A stretch of DNA of 64,000 nt from OLB11 sp041392835 (GCA_041392835.1 JAWKLF010000001.1:1154413-1218412); one strand, 5' to 3'. Positions 38,812 through 49,088 are shown, counted from the first letter of the stretch. The notes: generated from the sequence alone by a model not told the origin. Translations and numbers: made by a program.

Positions 38812-38869
38812 AAATTCTTTAAAACTTTATGTCATTTGCGAATGCAAATGCATAATTTGGGTTTATACA

Positions 38870-38957
38870 CCCTCTCACAACTCGTTTATTTAGCAACCAC
38901 TTTTAGTTTAATACTATTTAAAATTGTAGTTGTGCATCAGTTACCGATGTTGGTGGC
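38870..38957 (-). repeat. Weak terminal attC-like site (array left end)
   Basis: On the minus strand the R''-like box GCCACCAAC (38957-38949) follows the HEAT gene stop within 10 nt. It matches, as reverse complement, GTTGGTGGC at the cassette start (39710-39702). Inner arms CACAACT/AGTTGTG are 40 nt apart. The left half is poorly conserved, so the left boundary is uncertain. Confidence 0.4.
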
Positions 38958-38963
38958 TGGTGT

Positions 38964-39659
38964 TCATCTTGTTTTTAGTTTCTTTAGGTTTACGGCTAAT
39001 TCCTTTTTGAATAAAGTGTCATTTCTTTTAGCGTCAAAAAAATGTAAGTTATACTTATTTTCTCTTTCATATTTACTTACAGTTATATAATTCATTTCTG
39101 TCAGAGCACTTGACTTGATTAAATTACTTTCGTCATACAAAAAGTCATATAACAATTCTATACTCTCTTCATTAGCCAAATCTGTTACTTGTCTAAAATG
39201 AGCATATCGCATCATTTCATTTGGTTGCTTTTTAAGTTGCCGTAAAAGTTTCGGATATAATTCGTCTTTGTTTAATTTCCATATTGATTGTCCAATAGTC
39301 ATTAGCCAACTAAAATCTGTATTGCTATTAAATTGCTCATACAATATTGGCAATGCTTCTTTATCGTTAAGGTATGCAGAGGCTTTAAATAAATGAACTT
39401 GTCTTAATTTCAAATTCTGTCTAATTAGTCGCTTAGCGATTTCTTTTTCTTCTGTTGTCATTGTGGTAAAAAAATCCAAATCAACTTCTTCTCTTGCAAG
39501 TCCATACGAATCTATAAAATGGTTAGTATAAAAATCTTTAAATGCAGTTGATAATGAACTTGAATTTGGGTCGATATCAATAAAATATTCCGTCTGCTTT
39601 TGTTTATCCGTTTGTATTTCAATTTGTTTCTTGCCCAAAAGTTTATTAAAGAAGTTCAT
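38964..39659 (-). CDS. HEAT-repeat-like cassette protein
   Basis: The 231-residue protein has no signal peptide. From residue 75 on it is a run of helical pairs in HEAT/armadillo style (AKRLIRQNLKLRQVHLFKAS, ALPILYEQFNSNTDFSWLMT, LYPKLLRQLKKQPNEMMRYA, SIELLYDFLYDESNLIKSSA). It is the single gene of the leftmost cassette. The cassette starts at the attC half-site near 39710, leaving a 43-nt leader, and the stop is 7 nt before the next attC box. It is probably a protein-protein interaction scaffold; function unknown. Confidence 0.7.
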   Translation of the reverse strand: MNFFNKLLGKKQIEIQTDKQKQTEYFIDIDPNSSSLSTAFKDFYTNHFIDSYGLAREEVDLDFFTTMTTEEKEIAKRLIRQNLKLRQVHLFKASAYLNDKEALPILYEQFNSNTDFSWLMTIGQSIWKLNKDELYPKLLRQLKKQPNEMMRYAHFRQVTDLANEESIELLYDFLYDESNLIKSSALTEMNYITVSKYERENKYNLHFFDAKRNDTLFKKELAVNLKKLKTR

Positions 39660-39701
39660 TTTGTCTTACGATTTCATTTTGTGTGGTGTCTCTCTACACT
39701 T

Positions 39702-39925
39702 GCCACCAACGGCAGTCCGTCCAAAAACTACCATTTGCTTTCTCAAATATATATTAATAAAACGCAATTAGAAGCGAATAAACGTGCTTGAAAAATTGGA
39801 AGTTGAAACAAAAAATAACTCGATATCTCCATAATAAAATTTTACTGCTTAGCTTGTAATCGGTTCAGCCAACAGCGTTTTCATGCTCGGTCTTCCAGAC
39901 CGCACGAAAACTTAGTTGTTGTGAG
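39702..39925 (-). repeat. attC-like site interrupted by a solo IS end
   Basis: The left box GCCACCAAC plus arm GGCAGTCCGTCC (39702-39722) looks like one half of an attC site. The other boundary is CTCACAAC (minus) at 39925-39918, which matches the start GTTGTGAG of the same cassette at 41220. Between them lies the 99-bp IS end and about 100 bp of AT-rich DNA; the second stem arm is gone. Confidence 0.55.
39820..39918 (+). mobile_element. Solo right end of the IS91-like element
   Basis: These 99 bp are nearly identical to the last 99 bp of the full element copies (43551-43649, 53757-53874). They include the TCGATATCTCC start, the hairpin GGTCTTCCAGACC flanked by GTTTTC/GAAAAC, and the terminal CTTAGTTG. 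No transposase remains. The junction TTAGTTG|TTGTGAG has the same relation to the attC box as in the two full copies. Confidence 0.8.
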
Positions 39926-39936
39926 AAGTTGCTTGC

Positions 39937-40125
39937 TTATTCAACCACTTTTTTACTTCTTTTTCTTAAAAGGTATTCTGTTAAACTCCATGCAAAAAGT
40001 AAAAGAATTACTATAAGAGTTATCCTAATACCAAATATTTCTTTTTTAGTTGCTAATGCAACAAAAAACAGCATCCCACGAAGAAAAGTAGAAACAAGTA
40101 TCCATTGTTTATTATTTACATTCAT
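39937..40125 (-). CDS. Small two-helix membrane protein, possible immunity protein
   Basis: The 62-residue protein has two membrane segments (VSTFLRGMLFFVALATK and RITLIVILLLFAWSLTEYLL) and a basic tail (RKRSKKVVE). It starts 18 nt after the stop of the glycine-zipper lipoprotein gene in the same cassette, so the two are co-transcribed. Size, topology and position match immunity proteins of bacteriocin-like pairs, but this is inference; no family is recognised. Confidence 0.55.
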   Translation of the reverse strand: MNVNNKQWILVSTFLRGMLFFVALATKKEIFGIRITLIVILLLFAWSLTEYLLRKRSKKVVE

Positions 40126-40143
40126 AATTTATAATTTTAGGCA

Positions 40144-40968
40144 TTACCAACCCCATGCTACAAAACCTGAATATAGTGCACCTCCCATAACAGCTCCTGC
40201 TGCTGTGCCAACACCTGGTAGTACTGAACCTGCAGCTCCTCCATCCATTGCTCCCATGGCATCAGCTGCTAAAAATCCTACAATTTTTTTCCATTTGTAT
40301 TGTGGATTGCCATTTGGATTAGTAATAATTGGCCAACTATTCAGATTATTTTTCCAATATGTAAAACTCCCTTCTGTTACACCTATTACGGCTGTAAGTA
40401 GTATTTTGCTATTATCATCTAAATTATTATCTGCTTTTATATTTGTAAATACATCTTCGCAAACTTGAATGAAATCTGATTCTTCAATATTAGAAGTATT
40501 TGTTATAGCATCAATAATAATGTTAGTGTAACTTTTCGTTGCAGTTGATGCAAAAGCATTATACCTATCACAGTTTGCATTAAAAATAGGTGTATTAGCA
40601 TCATATTGTTGCAAGGTCATTAATTGGATGACATCCCAATTAGCCATGTTTATACCTGTAGTTCCAAAATGGTTATTAGACCATGAAAGTTGCGCATTAA
40701 AGTTAGTTAACGTATTAGTTGTAGGCAAAACACTATTGGTGTAGGCTGTTAATAAGTTCGTTAAATACTCGTTATGCAACTCATAGGCCTCCTGCTTTAC
40801 AATATCAAGATTACTTAAATTGTTTAATTTGGCAAGAGAAATATGTTGACTTTGTACAGTTTGTACATTGTTTTTATTCAAATCTTGCTTTGAACAACTG
40901 ACAAAGATTATGCTTGACAAAAAAATGATACAAAATGAAATGAGCGAAATTACTTTTATTTTATTCAT
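40144..40968 (-). CDS. Lipoprotein with glycine-zipper C-terminus (possible toxin)
   Basis: The product (274 residues from ATG 40968) has a signal peptide with lipobox near IIFVSCSKQ, then a polar helical region (residues about 30-235). The last 40 residues are a glycine/alanine-rich hydrophobic segment with several GxxxG-like steps (DGGAAGSVLPGVGTAAGAVM, ending FVAWGW). Such tails resemble class II bacteriocins and glycine-zipper membrane inserters. A small membrane protein follows in the cassette. A contact-exposed or secreted pore-forming toxin with immunity is a reasonable guess; a structural envelope lipoprotein is the alternative. Confidence 0.6.
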   Translation of the reverse strand: MNKIKVISLISFCIIFLSSIIFVSCSKQDLNKNNVQTVQSQHISLAKLNNLSNLDIVKQEAYELHNEYLTNLLTAYTNSVLPTTNTLTNFNAQLSWSNNHFGTTGINMANWDVIQLMTLQQYDANTPIFNANCDRYNAFASTATKSYTNIIIDAITNTSNIEESDFIQVCEDVFTNIKADNNLDDNSKILLTAVIGVTEGSFTYWKNNLNSWPIITNPNGNPQYKWKKIVGFLAADAMGAMDGGAAGSVLPGVGTAAGAVMGGALYSGFVAWGW

Positions 40969-41212
40969 ATTATTTATGTTTTGGTTGGAAGTCAAACTAA
41001 CTCTTTCAGTCCAACGCTGGTAGGGTTTGTTATTTATTCTTTGGTTTAACTGGTTAACCCAAACCTCAGTGTTCTATTGCAAATTTACTATAAACTTTAT
41101 CTCTCCAATTACTCTTACACATTTATTTGTCGTGCTATTGTCTAGATAGTTTTTCCGACTTTCCAAGTGTTTTTCTGTTGATGAATAAAGAACTAATGCT
41201 CGTCTGCAATTT

Positions 41213-41340
41213 CTCACAACGGTCTCACGCTTTGCGATGGTGTGGGAACGAAAGTACAAAAGTTTGGATTTAGTGCCAAAGATGAAAAACTACAAATGTT
41301 CACTTTGATTCTAAAGCCACACTATCGCAAAACGTGTGTT
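41213..41340 (-). repeat. attC-like site C, interrupted at its right end by IS copy 1
   Basis: Stem arms CGCTTTGCGATGGTGTGG (41229-41246) and CCACACTATCGCAAAACG (right side, ending about 41333) pair over 15+ bp. The left box CTCACAAC matches GTTGTGAG at the far end of the cassette (39918-39925). The right box GTGTGTT runs straight into the IS at 41339. After the IS, TTTAGGC (43650) continues the box. Confidence 0.75.
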
Positions 41341-41413
41341 GAACTAAACCTTCGGTAGCCTGTGTTAATCATTAATCAAATATAGTAATAAATTTAGAGT
41401 CTAAAAACAAATA

Positions 41414-42346
41414 ATGATGACTAAAAAATCGGTAACAGAATTACGATTCAATAAAATTTTGGATCAAGCTTGTAGAGAAGTAGAAGGATTTGAAGCCTTG
41501 CTTCTCCAGGTTTCAACAACATTAGCGTGCTTGGTCGAAGCAGAAAAAACTTTTGAAAATTATTCACGACATGTGGCTGCTATGGCTTTGCATTTTCATT
41601 GTTTGCCGACTGAGTTGGATGAAGAACAGATTCGTGAATATTTATTCCAATTGCAACAACGAAGCAAAACACCATCACAAACTTATTTCAAACACACGGT
41701 GTATGGACTGCGTTTTTTACTAAAAGCCGAAGGATTGCCTTATTCATTTTTGCATTTGCCTGCCATAAAAAAGATAAAAAACTCCCAGTGGTGTTAAGCA
41801 AAGAAGAGGTTTGGAAAATGCTTTTGCAAATTATTAACTAAAAATATACTCATTGGCTTATTGTATGGTTGTGGATTACGATGTATGGAAGTACGAAGCA
41901 AGAAATTGCTCATCTTGATTTTTGATAGAAAACAACTACACTGTAGTACAAAGCAAAGGAAAAAAGATCTATGTACCATTGAGCGAACATTTAATACGTG
42001 GTTTAAAACAATATATTGCCAGTAAAAACCAGAAGAATATCTTTTCAACGGTCAACCCAATGGCAGAGCAGGTGGCGATTTTGACTCTCGCTATTCGCAA
42101 CGTGGTGTGCAATGGGTAGTGAAACAAATTGCCAAAGAAGCAGGCATCTTAAAAGACGTTCATGCCAGCATACGCCATTCCTATGCCGTGCATTTATTGG
42201 AAGATGTTTAAATATTGTTACACTCAAAAATTTATTGGGCCATGAAAACATAGAAACCACCATGGAATATTTGCTCCTGTGCCAGCTCGAAGACCAGAAA
42301 AGTTTTAGTCCATTAGATACTTTGTATGCACGCTTCGCCAAAATAT
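41414..42346 (+). pseudogene. Tyrosine recombinase of the IS91-like element, copy 1 (frameshifted)
   Basis: Fragments in three frames add up to a roughly 300-residue recombinase. They are an N-terminal SAM-like core-binding domain (residues 1-127, KTFENYSRHVAAMALHFHCL, TYFKHTVYGLRFLLKAEGLP) and a catalytic part with LLYGCGLRCMEV (first Arg region), HASIRHSYAVHLLED (HxxR) and LLGHENIETTMEYL (second His and nucleophile Tyr region). At least four indels break it. Recombinases of this type precede IS91-family transposases in several Bacteroidota elements. Confidence 0.8.
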
Positions 42347-42394
42347 GAAGTAGCGGATATTGTTTCGCAATTTAGGCAAGGAGGTGAAAAATCT

Positions 42395-43435
42395 GGATTT
42401 GAATGTGCATCGAAACGATCAAAACCATTCGTGCCATAAAATTTGTCGAACCAAAGAATTGGCGGACACATAGAATGCTTGTACAAGTTGTGGTACCATT
42501 CATATTTCATATAACTCTTGCCGCAATCTGACATTGCCCGAAATGCCAAAGGAGCATAGCGCGAAGCTTGGGTACAAAAACGAGAGCAAGAACTGTTACC
42601 TGTGCCGTACTTCACGTCGTTTTTACATTGCCTTCGGAGTTGAATAATCTGTGCATGTACAAACCCAAAGAGCTTTATGATAGTTTGTTTGAAAGTGCAT
42701 GGCAAAGCATTGCTCAATTTGGCAAAACTAAAAATCTACACATGGGTATGATAACTGATACTGCACACTTGGGGGCAAAACTTATCCTTGCATCCTATGT
42801 ACATTGCATTATTCCGGGAGGGCATAAACGCAAAAGGCAAATTTGAAAAGATACGAGCCGATGGTAAATATCTATTTAGTGTAAAAGCCTTGAGTAAAGT
42901 TTTTCGTGCTAAGATGATAGCGAGCTTGCGCAAGCGGACATAAACGACAAATTATTATTTGATAAACTGTTCAACAAAATTGGGTAGTGTATGCCAAACG
43001 CCCATTTGGCAATACTTCCAGCGTGATAGAATATCTGGAGGCGATATACGCACAAGGTGGCCATTGGCAATAGCAAATAAAAAAATGTAAACCAAAGAAA
43101 GCGTCACATTTACTTATAAAGATTACAAACAAGGTGGTTCAAAAAAGAAGATGACCATAACGCTCAAAGAATTTACACGTCGGTTTGCACAACATATTTT
43201 ACCACATCGCTTTGTACGCATTCGTCATTAATAGATTTTGAGTAGCACGTGGAAAAGACAAAAACTAAAAAATCTTCAAGCGCAATTAATGCAAGTTGTA
43301 AACACAAAAACAGTGGCAACAAAACTGCACAAATGTCCATGTTGTAAAACGGGCACCATGATCACAATAGATGTTTTTGGTAAACGCGGTCCACCACAAA
43401 AATATTTATTGGTGACACAATCTAATCCTGCATAA
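42395..43435 (+). pseudogene. IS91-family (HUH, Y2) transposase, copy 1 (frameshifted)
   Basis: Pieced together from several frames, the protein has an N-terminal zinc-binding part (C-T-S-C-G, SCRNRHCPKC), the HUH motif region (HPHVHCIIPGG, damaged here) and the two-tyrosine motif EYLGRYTHK (Y-x3-Y). A C-terminal zinc-finger-like HKCPCCKTG follows. The start region lacks an ATG in this copy; copy 2 has one. Family length is about 340-400. It drives rolling-circle transposition of the element. Confidence 0.8.
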
Positions 43436-43663
43436 TGGTGGGTAGGAAGGTGTATGAAGAAATGAAATAATGAAACCGTTTTGAACAATATGAAAATAAA
43501 ATTCATACAAAGCTGTACCACTTACAGCTAAATCGAGAACTATTAAAAGTTCGATATCTCCATAATAAAATTTTACTGCTTAGCTTGTAATCGGTTCAGC
43601 CAACAGCGTTTTCATGCTCGGTCTTCCAGACCGCACGAAAACTTAGTTGTTTAGGCTGGCGTT

Positions 43664-44406
43664 TTATTTATTCCCCTCTATGTTTTTAAGAGTTCTGCTA
43701 ATTTCTTTTAAATAATATGAAATTTGTCCTATAAATGATTCAGGGGGATTTGAATAGTTCTGCCCAAAAAATCTGGTTAAATGGAAGTTCATACATATCT
43801 TAAAATTTTCTATTATCATTACTTTTGTATTAAATTTTAACTTAATCTGACCATCTTTATCATTTTGATATATTCATATCTTTTATATCAAATAACATTA
43901 ATACCTAATGAAATCTTAATACCTATCAGAGTATGGTTTTCAATCTGAATCAATGGAGTATAGACAGAACCACTAATATAGTCACTAAAATTTCTTCCTA
44001 AAGAATTCTTTAAAATTACCTTTAATATAGTATTTTGAATTTTGTTGAATATTTTTGACTAAACTATCATTTATCAAACCTATAATGTTAAAATTCAATT
44101 CAAATTCAATATCGTTTTTCTTATATATCTCCGTCTCTGCCAGTCTTCCCACGAGAGATTAATAGCATACAGATTCATACTCATTTACTTCTGAAAGTTC
44201 AATAGGAATTGAATCTAACAGTCCTTTATTCAAGTTTTCAGAAAAAGCAATATTTGAAGAGAATCACTTATTTGCTTACTAACAATATCATTTTGATTCC
44301 ATTTTGATTTTTTTCGATAAATCGATAGAAATAAAATAATTTTAGGAGTTATTATTTCTTTTTGTTTAGGCTGTGTACAACTACAAAAGCAAAAAATAAT
44401 TGCCAT
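43664..44406 (-). pseudogene. Small lipoprotein gene of a cassette (frameshifted)
   Basis: The start ATG at 44406 gives MAIIFCFCSCTQPKQKE, a short signal with lipobox Cys, then polar sequence that breaks near 44250. The last 50 codons are clean (FHLTRFFGQNYSNPPESFIG, ISYYLKEISRTLKNIEGNK) and stop at 43664, 14 nt before the IS junction. The middle has two or more indels. No domain recognised. It is the only gene of the 43.65-44.54 kb cassette. Confidence 0.5.
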
Positions 44407-44536
44407 TAAATAGTCGATGCTTTCGTTTTTGAAAAGTTTTAGCTCCCATGTCTCTGATTAAAATTAGTGTTTATATCTTATTATTAATTATCATTTAGTC
44501 AATTTTGATAGTTTCATATATACGCAATCGTCGCTT

Positions 44537-44671
44537 GCCTACAACGTTTTGGGGCTTGGCGCAGTGGCGGATTTCGTAACACAAAACTGTCAATACACCT
44601 AAAAAGTTGATGCGAGTGGAATGTTCAATTAACCACGTCGCCCCGCCATTGAGCCAAACGCCTGTTATGCC
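44537..44671 (-). repeat. attC-like site 1
   Basis: The left arm GGGGCTTGGCGCAGTGGCGG (44551-44570) pairs with CCGCCATTGAGCCAAACG (from about 44643). Outer boxes are GCCTACAAC and GTTATGCC. Its central part (CTGTCAATACACC, AAAAAGTTGATGCGAG, ATGTTCAATTAACCACG) is shared with sites 2 and 6, so these sites are recent relatives. GTTATGCC complements GGCATAAC of site 2. Confidence 0.85.
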
Positions 44672-44735
44672 TTCGCCCTTCTTTTTCTGTCGGCTGTTTT
44701 GTTGTCATTTCGTTTCGGTTTAGATTTGCGTTGGC

Positions 44736-44802
44736 TTGGTAGCTCTTTTTTGTAGTTTTTTGTAGCTTTGTGTGTTTGGAAAAACTGCAAATGTGCTACC
44801 AA
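44736..44802. repeat. Flanking hairpin a of the PLD cassette
   Basis: TTGGTAGCTC pairs with GTGCTACCAA, with inner TTTTTTGTAG/CTGCAAA arms. It carries the CTCTTTT and AAATGTG elements common to all five flanking hairpins, here in the order CTCTTTT first. It lies just inside the cassette, 65 nt from attC site 1. Confidence 0.6.
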
Positions 44803-45139
44803 ATGAGTTGGATGTTGTCATAAGTCGGTGCATATAAATGATTGCAGTTTTAGGGTAAATAAATTTCGTCAGGACTATGTTTCATATAGTCAGATTTAGC
44901 ATCGTCCCACAAAGCCAGGTCTAATTAGGGTAAAGTCATTTGTTTTTTGGTTACTGTATGAACATAACAATAACCCCAAATTGTAAATAATTTGTCCTTG
45001 AACTGCTGATGTGTCAAAGTTTTTGTCCGCAAGTTGTTTTATCACTTTCTTAAATGCAAGACAAACTTTTCTGTAAAATGTTTCAAATTTTGTTCAAGTC
45101 CGTTTGCTCTTGTTTCAGTTCTGAAATTTATGGGTTATT

Positions 45140-45614
45140 TTAGTTTTTCCAGTTGGCAAAGTTATTATTGAAATCTTCAACATCTTTCCAGCCTAAATAA
45201 TGAAATGTGTTTAATAGCATTGAAAAAAGTAATGCAACTCATTTTTCTTTCCATCGGTTGTTTAGCAAGCAAACGATTGTACTTAAGTGCCTCACTTTTT
45301 AATTCTTCAACTTTCCTTTTCGTGTAGTCAAATTCATATTCCTTAAATCCAGTTCTTGCCAACATCAAAAAATCGCCAATTAAATTTAAACAACAACCTT
45401 TCACATTATTGTTATCATAATCGTCTACAAATGGAAGATAGCTAAAGAAATGCTGTGTGTCTTGTTCGTCATACTTTTCAGACTTGCCACCATACTCAAG
45501 TATCAGTTCAAGAGCAATTAAATACTTTGTTAAATCTGTTAGTGTCGGCTTATATATTTTCGGTCGATTATTACCGTAAAGTATTTCTTGCTGATTATTG
45601 TAAAGATTATCCAA
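45140..45614 (-). pseudogene. Third gene of the PLD operon, unknown (C-terminal frameshift)
   Basis: The open part (45177-45614, 145 residues) is a helical soluble protein (LTDLTKYLIALELILEYGGK, GCCLNLIGDFLMLARTGFKE) without a family I recognise. A shift near 45235 would give the C-terminus NTFHYLGWKDVEDFNNNFAN and a stop at 45140. The start overlaps the end of the PLD-like gene by 8 nt, so it belongs to the same three-gene operon. Confidence 0.55.
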
Positions 45615-47433
45615 AGTAGCTTATCAATTTTCTCCTTTCAGATTTGAGCAAAGCGAAAGATAGATTACGAATTGTTTTCACTTCGTTTTCTTCATTTCCG
45701 CTTTGTTGCCTAAATTCCTGTTCGTCAACGCTAATGTCATCTTGCCTGTTTGTTGAAAGTCCTTTTGAGTGAATGGACTTTTTAGAACATCTAAAACACG
45801 AAGAAAAAGAAGAGAGTAAAAGGTTTTCTCAAATGCAGAATGTTCAATCAAAGCTTGTAAGATGAAAAGGTCATAATCTTTCAGGTTCTTTCTTTTCCTC
45901 GTTTTCGCATTTAGCATTTTTGCTGTTATGCAACACTTGTGCCTTCATCATTTTCTGTTTCGTCAATGATTGCGTAATGCAACAAGTCAAGAACCTTGCT
46001 TAATTCGCCGTTTGAATTTCGCTGTAAATTCTTTCAATGTCCTCTGTCTTTGGGTTGGGATAGGTTTTCGCAAGTAGGAAATAATCAGAAACTAAAAGTT
46101 TGTTAGAGTAAATTCGTCTGCACTGTCGGCAAACTGAACATATTGAAAACTGCCTAACTCTGCATTGAGTTTTATTTTCAGTTCTTGTTCATTACTTTGA
46201 AAATTTTTGCGAATACAAAAATCTGTTTTGTCTGTCAAAGAAAACTACTTTGAATTGTTCTGCATAATTCCCGTTTGAATGTATTGAAGTTCATCGTAAA
46301 TCAATTCTGCTGAAAACAGTTGAACTTTGAATTGATTGTTTTGATTACGGTTTTCATAAATTGATTTTGTTGCTGTCGCTGTGAAAGTCAGAAAGTTTTT
46401 GCTTTTACCTGATTTCAATTTTATTCCCTAACTCATTTAATAATCCTCTTTTCGGATTGAATAAGAAAGAAACTTCAGCGTTTGATGCCATAATCCTGCC
46501 TTCAGGCGTAACATTGGCACTGCCGAATAAGCAAAACTCAGGTCCGCTTTTGGTTTTTTAAAGTGAATAATTTTCCCATTAAGGTTTGATTTAGCGTTTT
46601 TCAGATTTTGCATATTGAACTTTACTTACACCTGCATCACGCCAATCAAAGAAAGTAAACCCTTTTGCTTACTTGCATTGCAGAGGAATCCACTTTCATC
46701 TAACACAACATTTATTTCTGCTGACGGAAAAATAGATTTCAGTTCTTGCAATGCTTTTCCGTTAATGTCACTTAGGAGATAAGTAATTTCAATTACTTTT
46801 TCATTGCTGATATGTTCAGAAAGTTCCTTCCAAATGGAAAATGTTTCTGAATTAAATAAGAAAGCAACTTTCTCTTTTTGTGAAGTATCGGAAAATTGAA
46901 ACGGTTTTACTTTTGGTAATTCATTCCAGCCATTTTGAATGTTCAACTATCCATCGTGTTGTCTTTTCATTCATCTGTCCTCTTACTGTTGCAGATAACA
47001 TTGAAAGATAATTCCCAAACTGCTGAAAAGATTGGTGGATTTTCGGTTGAACGAATAAAGTGAAATGCTCCCCAAATTTCATCGTTGTTTCCGTTTCCTG
47101 AATTTGTCAAGTTTCTGAACCAACAATTAGCAATCCTTCCTTGTCGCCAAACAACATCCAAACTTTAGGATGGAAGATTGACTTTTGGAAAACTGGATAA
47201 AGCGAATGTCGGAAGTGAGGTGCATTTCTTCTCCGGTGGCTTGTTTCATTAACTCCTGAATAATAATGCCCGTCAATAAAAACATTTATGTTTCTCACGC
47301 CACACGAACGCAACCATTTCATTGCCTTCATTTCAAAGAAATAAAAAGTCAAAAACTGAAAGTTGTGAGAATGCAAAGGTGGTATCTTCTACTTCCTATT
47401 AAGGTCAATATGTTTTTCTCTTTCCAATGCCAT
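45607..47433 (-). pseudogene. Phospholipase D-like nuclease, cassette gene (frameshifted)
   Basis: Joined frames give about 600 residues from ATG 47433. The first PLD-type motif is clear: FHPKVWMLFGDKEGLLIVGS followed by NLTNSGNGNNDEIW (HxK...GSxNLT). A second appears further on as GKIIHFKKPKADL (HxK) and SANVTPEGRIMASNAEVSFL in the other frame. Two HKD half-sites are as in PLD-superfamily nucleases. The ATG overlaps the stop of the upstream gene (TAATG) and the stop overlaps the downstream gene, a compact operon. About five to seven indels break it. A role in DNA restriction is inferred. Confidence 0.6.
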
Positions 47434-49039
47434 TAGTCAACCAAAAGTTTTTGTGTAACGGTGATAAAACTCTTTGGTTGTTGATTACTAAAGTCAAACA
47501 TTATCTGCTTTTTCAATTCATTCTTGGCATGATACATTGATTTCACCGAAATATGATCATAGAAAACGATATGATTGTTTCAACAAAAAATTTATGAAAT
47601 CGTTGTCAAACGCTCCTATTTCTTTCAAAATTTTCATGAATAATCATCATGTAAATGACTATCTATGAAATGAATTGCTCAACAAACTCTTGAAGTGTTT
47701 CTTCGGCTGTGTGAACTGTCGAATGCCGTCAACCATATTTCCATCTCTCTCGGTTCGCTTTCTACTCATAAATTCTTTCAAAGGTGCCAGTTGCTCTCTG
47801 TTGTTTTTGAATAGTTGAAGCAATAGCATAAAACCATTTTTTGCTGCAAGAACTGGGTTGTTGGTTTCATCAATTTCTTTTTTGTTTGTTCTTCGTCTGT
47901 CGTGTCAGAAATCATAGATAGAATTTCAGAAACCACAGTTGTTGGATGTGTTGACTGCTTGAATTCTTTGCAAATTTCTTTTTGTGATGCTGCTTGAAAA
48001 CTTTTTTACAAAAGAAGGTAAGTATTGGTCTTGTTGAAAATCGTAAAGGTGCTGCATAGCACTGCCCAAAAAATTGTTCCGCAACTGTATTGCCAATACT
48101 CATTTTAGTTGGTAGCTAGCCAACCGATGTTTGTTTCAGTTTCAGGTTTGGAACTTGTTCCCATTTTTTTGATAACACTCTAATAGAAACAAATACCAGT
48201 CATATTCATTTTCATTCTTAACGGCGGTGTTTATCAGCGAAAGAATAGTTTCCCTTCTATGGAAATGTAAAAAGTTCTTCAACCTCTTGGCTTGGGATTT
48301 CGTCTTTGTCAAAAGCATTTCAACATACAGGTTCCATTCAGGACTTTTTTGTTTTCTATAAGTATCAATAGCAAAATATTTTACCAGTTCGGGAATATCC
48401 GATTGGTATAGCTTTCCTTTTTTAATGTTACGTAAAATAATTCCTTAATCTCTTGAGTAATGTAGTGTCAAAAGCATCCGCTAATTGTTTACCCGATACC
48501 TTTTGTCTTGGATTTGGCTGGCTTATATTGTAAATAACATCTCCGTTCTCATTTACTGCTGTAATAATTAAGAAAGTGCTTGCATTGCACCATAATATTG
48601 TCCGAATGCTCTGACGGATATTTCAATAAACATTTTTGTCGGGGTCGTCTTTGTCTGCACCTTCGGCTAAGTCAAAATGATTTTCCTCAACTGTATTTAG
48701 TAGAGTTAGAAGCAAAATTACTTCCTGTGATTTGTTGAACTCCTTTCCGCTGGCTTTTTGCATAATTAATGCAATCATCAATTCTGCTCTGCGGATAAAA
48801 CGATATTGACTCTTTTTTAGGAGTTACCTTTTTTTTCTGTCTTGAAATAAAAGTCCAACAGCCAACAGTAAAAAACCATAAATAGCGAAGTCGGTTAGTC
48901 AGTTAGAAATGCCGGGCAACATAGTAGCGTATGTAGCCTCGAAGTTGTTTGAAGTCCTAACGGGTCAAAGTCAGTGATTAGATTTATTGATGCACCCCAG
49001 AATGGATATTTTGATTTGCCTTTTTTGTAATACAGCCAT
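47433..49039 (-). pseudogene. First gene of the PLD operon, unknown (frameshifted)
   Basis: From ATG 49039, skipping one A in an A7 run, the protein begins MAVLQKGKSKYPFWGASI, then NLITDFDPLGLQTTS and LPGISNLTD, a pattern seen in large defence-island proteins of unknown function that sit upstream of nuclease or helicase partners; I do not give it a family. Later segments include SQEVILLLTLLNTVEENHFD, VNENGDVIYNISQPNPRQKV and ERDGNMVDGIRQFTQPKKHF. Predicted length about 530. It stops in TAATG, coupled to the PLD gene. Several indels break it. Confidence 0.5.
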
Positions 49040-49088
49040 TTATAAAGTCTTATTAATACAATATATTGTCCGTTAGAAGTGCGTTTGG

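Larger units (their letters stand above)
41339..43649 (+). mobile_element. IS91-like element with tyrosine recombinase, copy 1
   Basis: The 2.31-kb element starts TTGAACTAAACCTTCGG and ends GAAAACTTAGTTG. It carries a tyrosine recombinase gene followed by an IS91-family HUH/Y2 transposase gene, both plus strand and both broken by small indels in this copy. No target duplication beyond a possible TTG is seen, as expected for IS91-type rolling-circle elements. It is inserted in the R''-side box of attC site C, between ...CGTGTG and TTTAGGC. Confidence 0.85.

Noticed and set aside
38836..39090. Plus-strand 84-codon ORF after the NlpC/P60 gene
   Set aside because: It runs through the attC-like site and antisense into the HEAT-repeat cassette gene, and shows no protein family pattern.
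39870..39918. The IS terminal hairpin as an attC site, making the IS itself a cassette
   Set aside because: Its outer boxes (GTTGGCTGAA side and TAGTTCAAC side) are not complementary across the element, unlike all true cassettes; it fits better as the structured end of an IS91-type element.
39929..40468. Plus-strand 179-codon ORF opposite the glycine-zipper lipoprotein
   Set aside because: It is antisense to two coherent minus-strand genes; its Pro/Ala-rich stretch is the complement of the glycine-rich tail.
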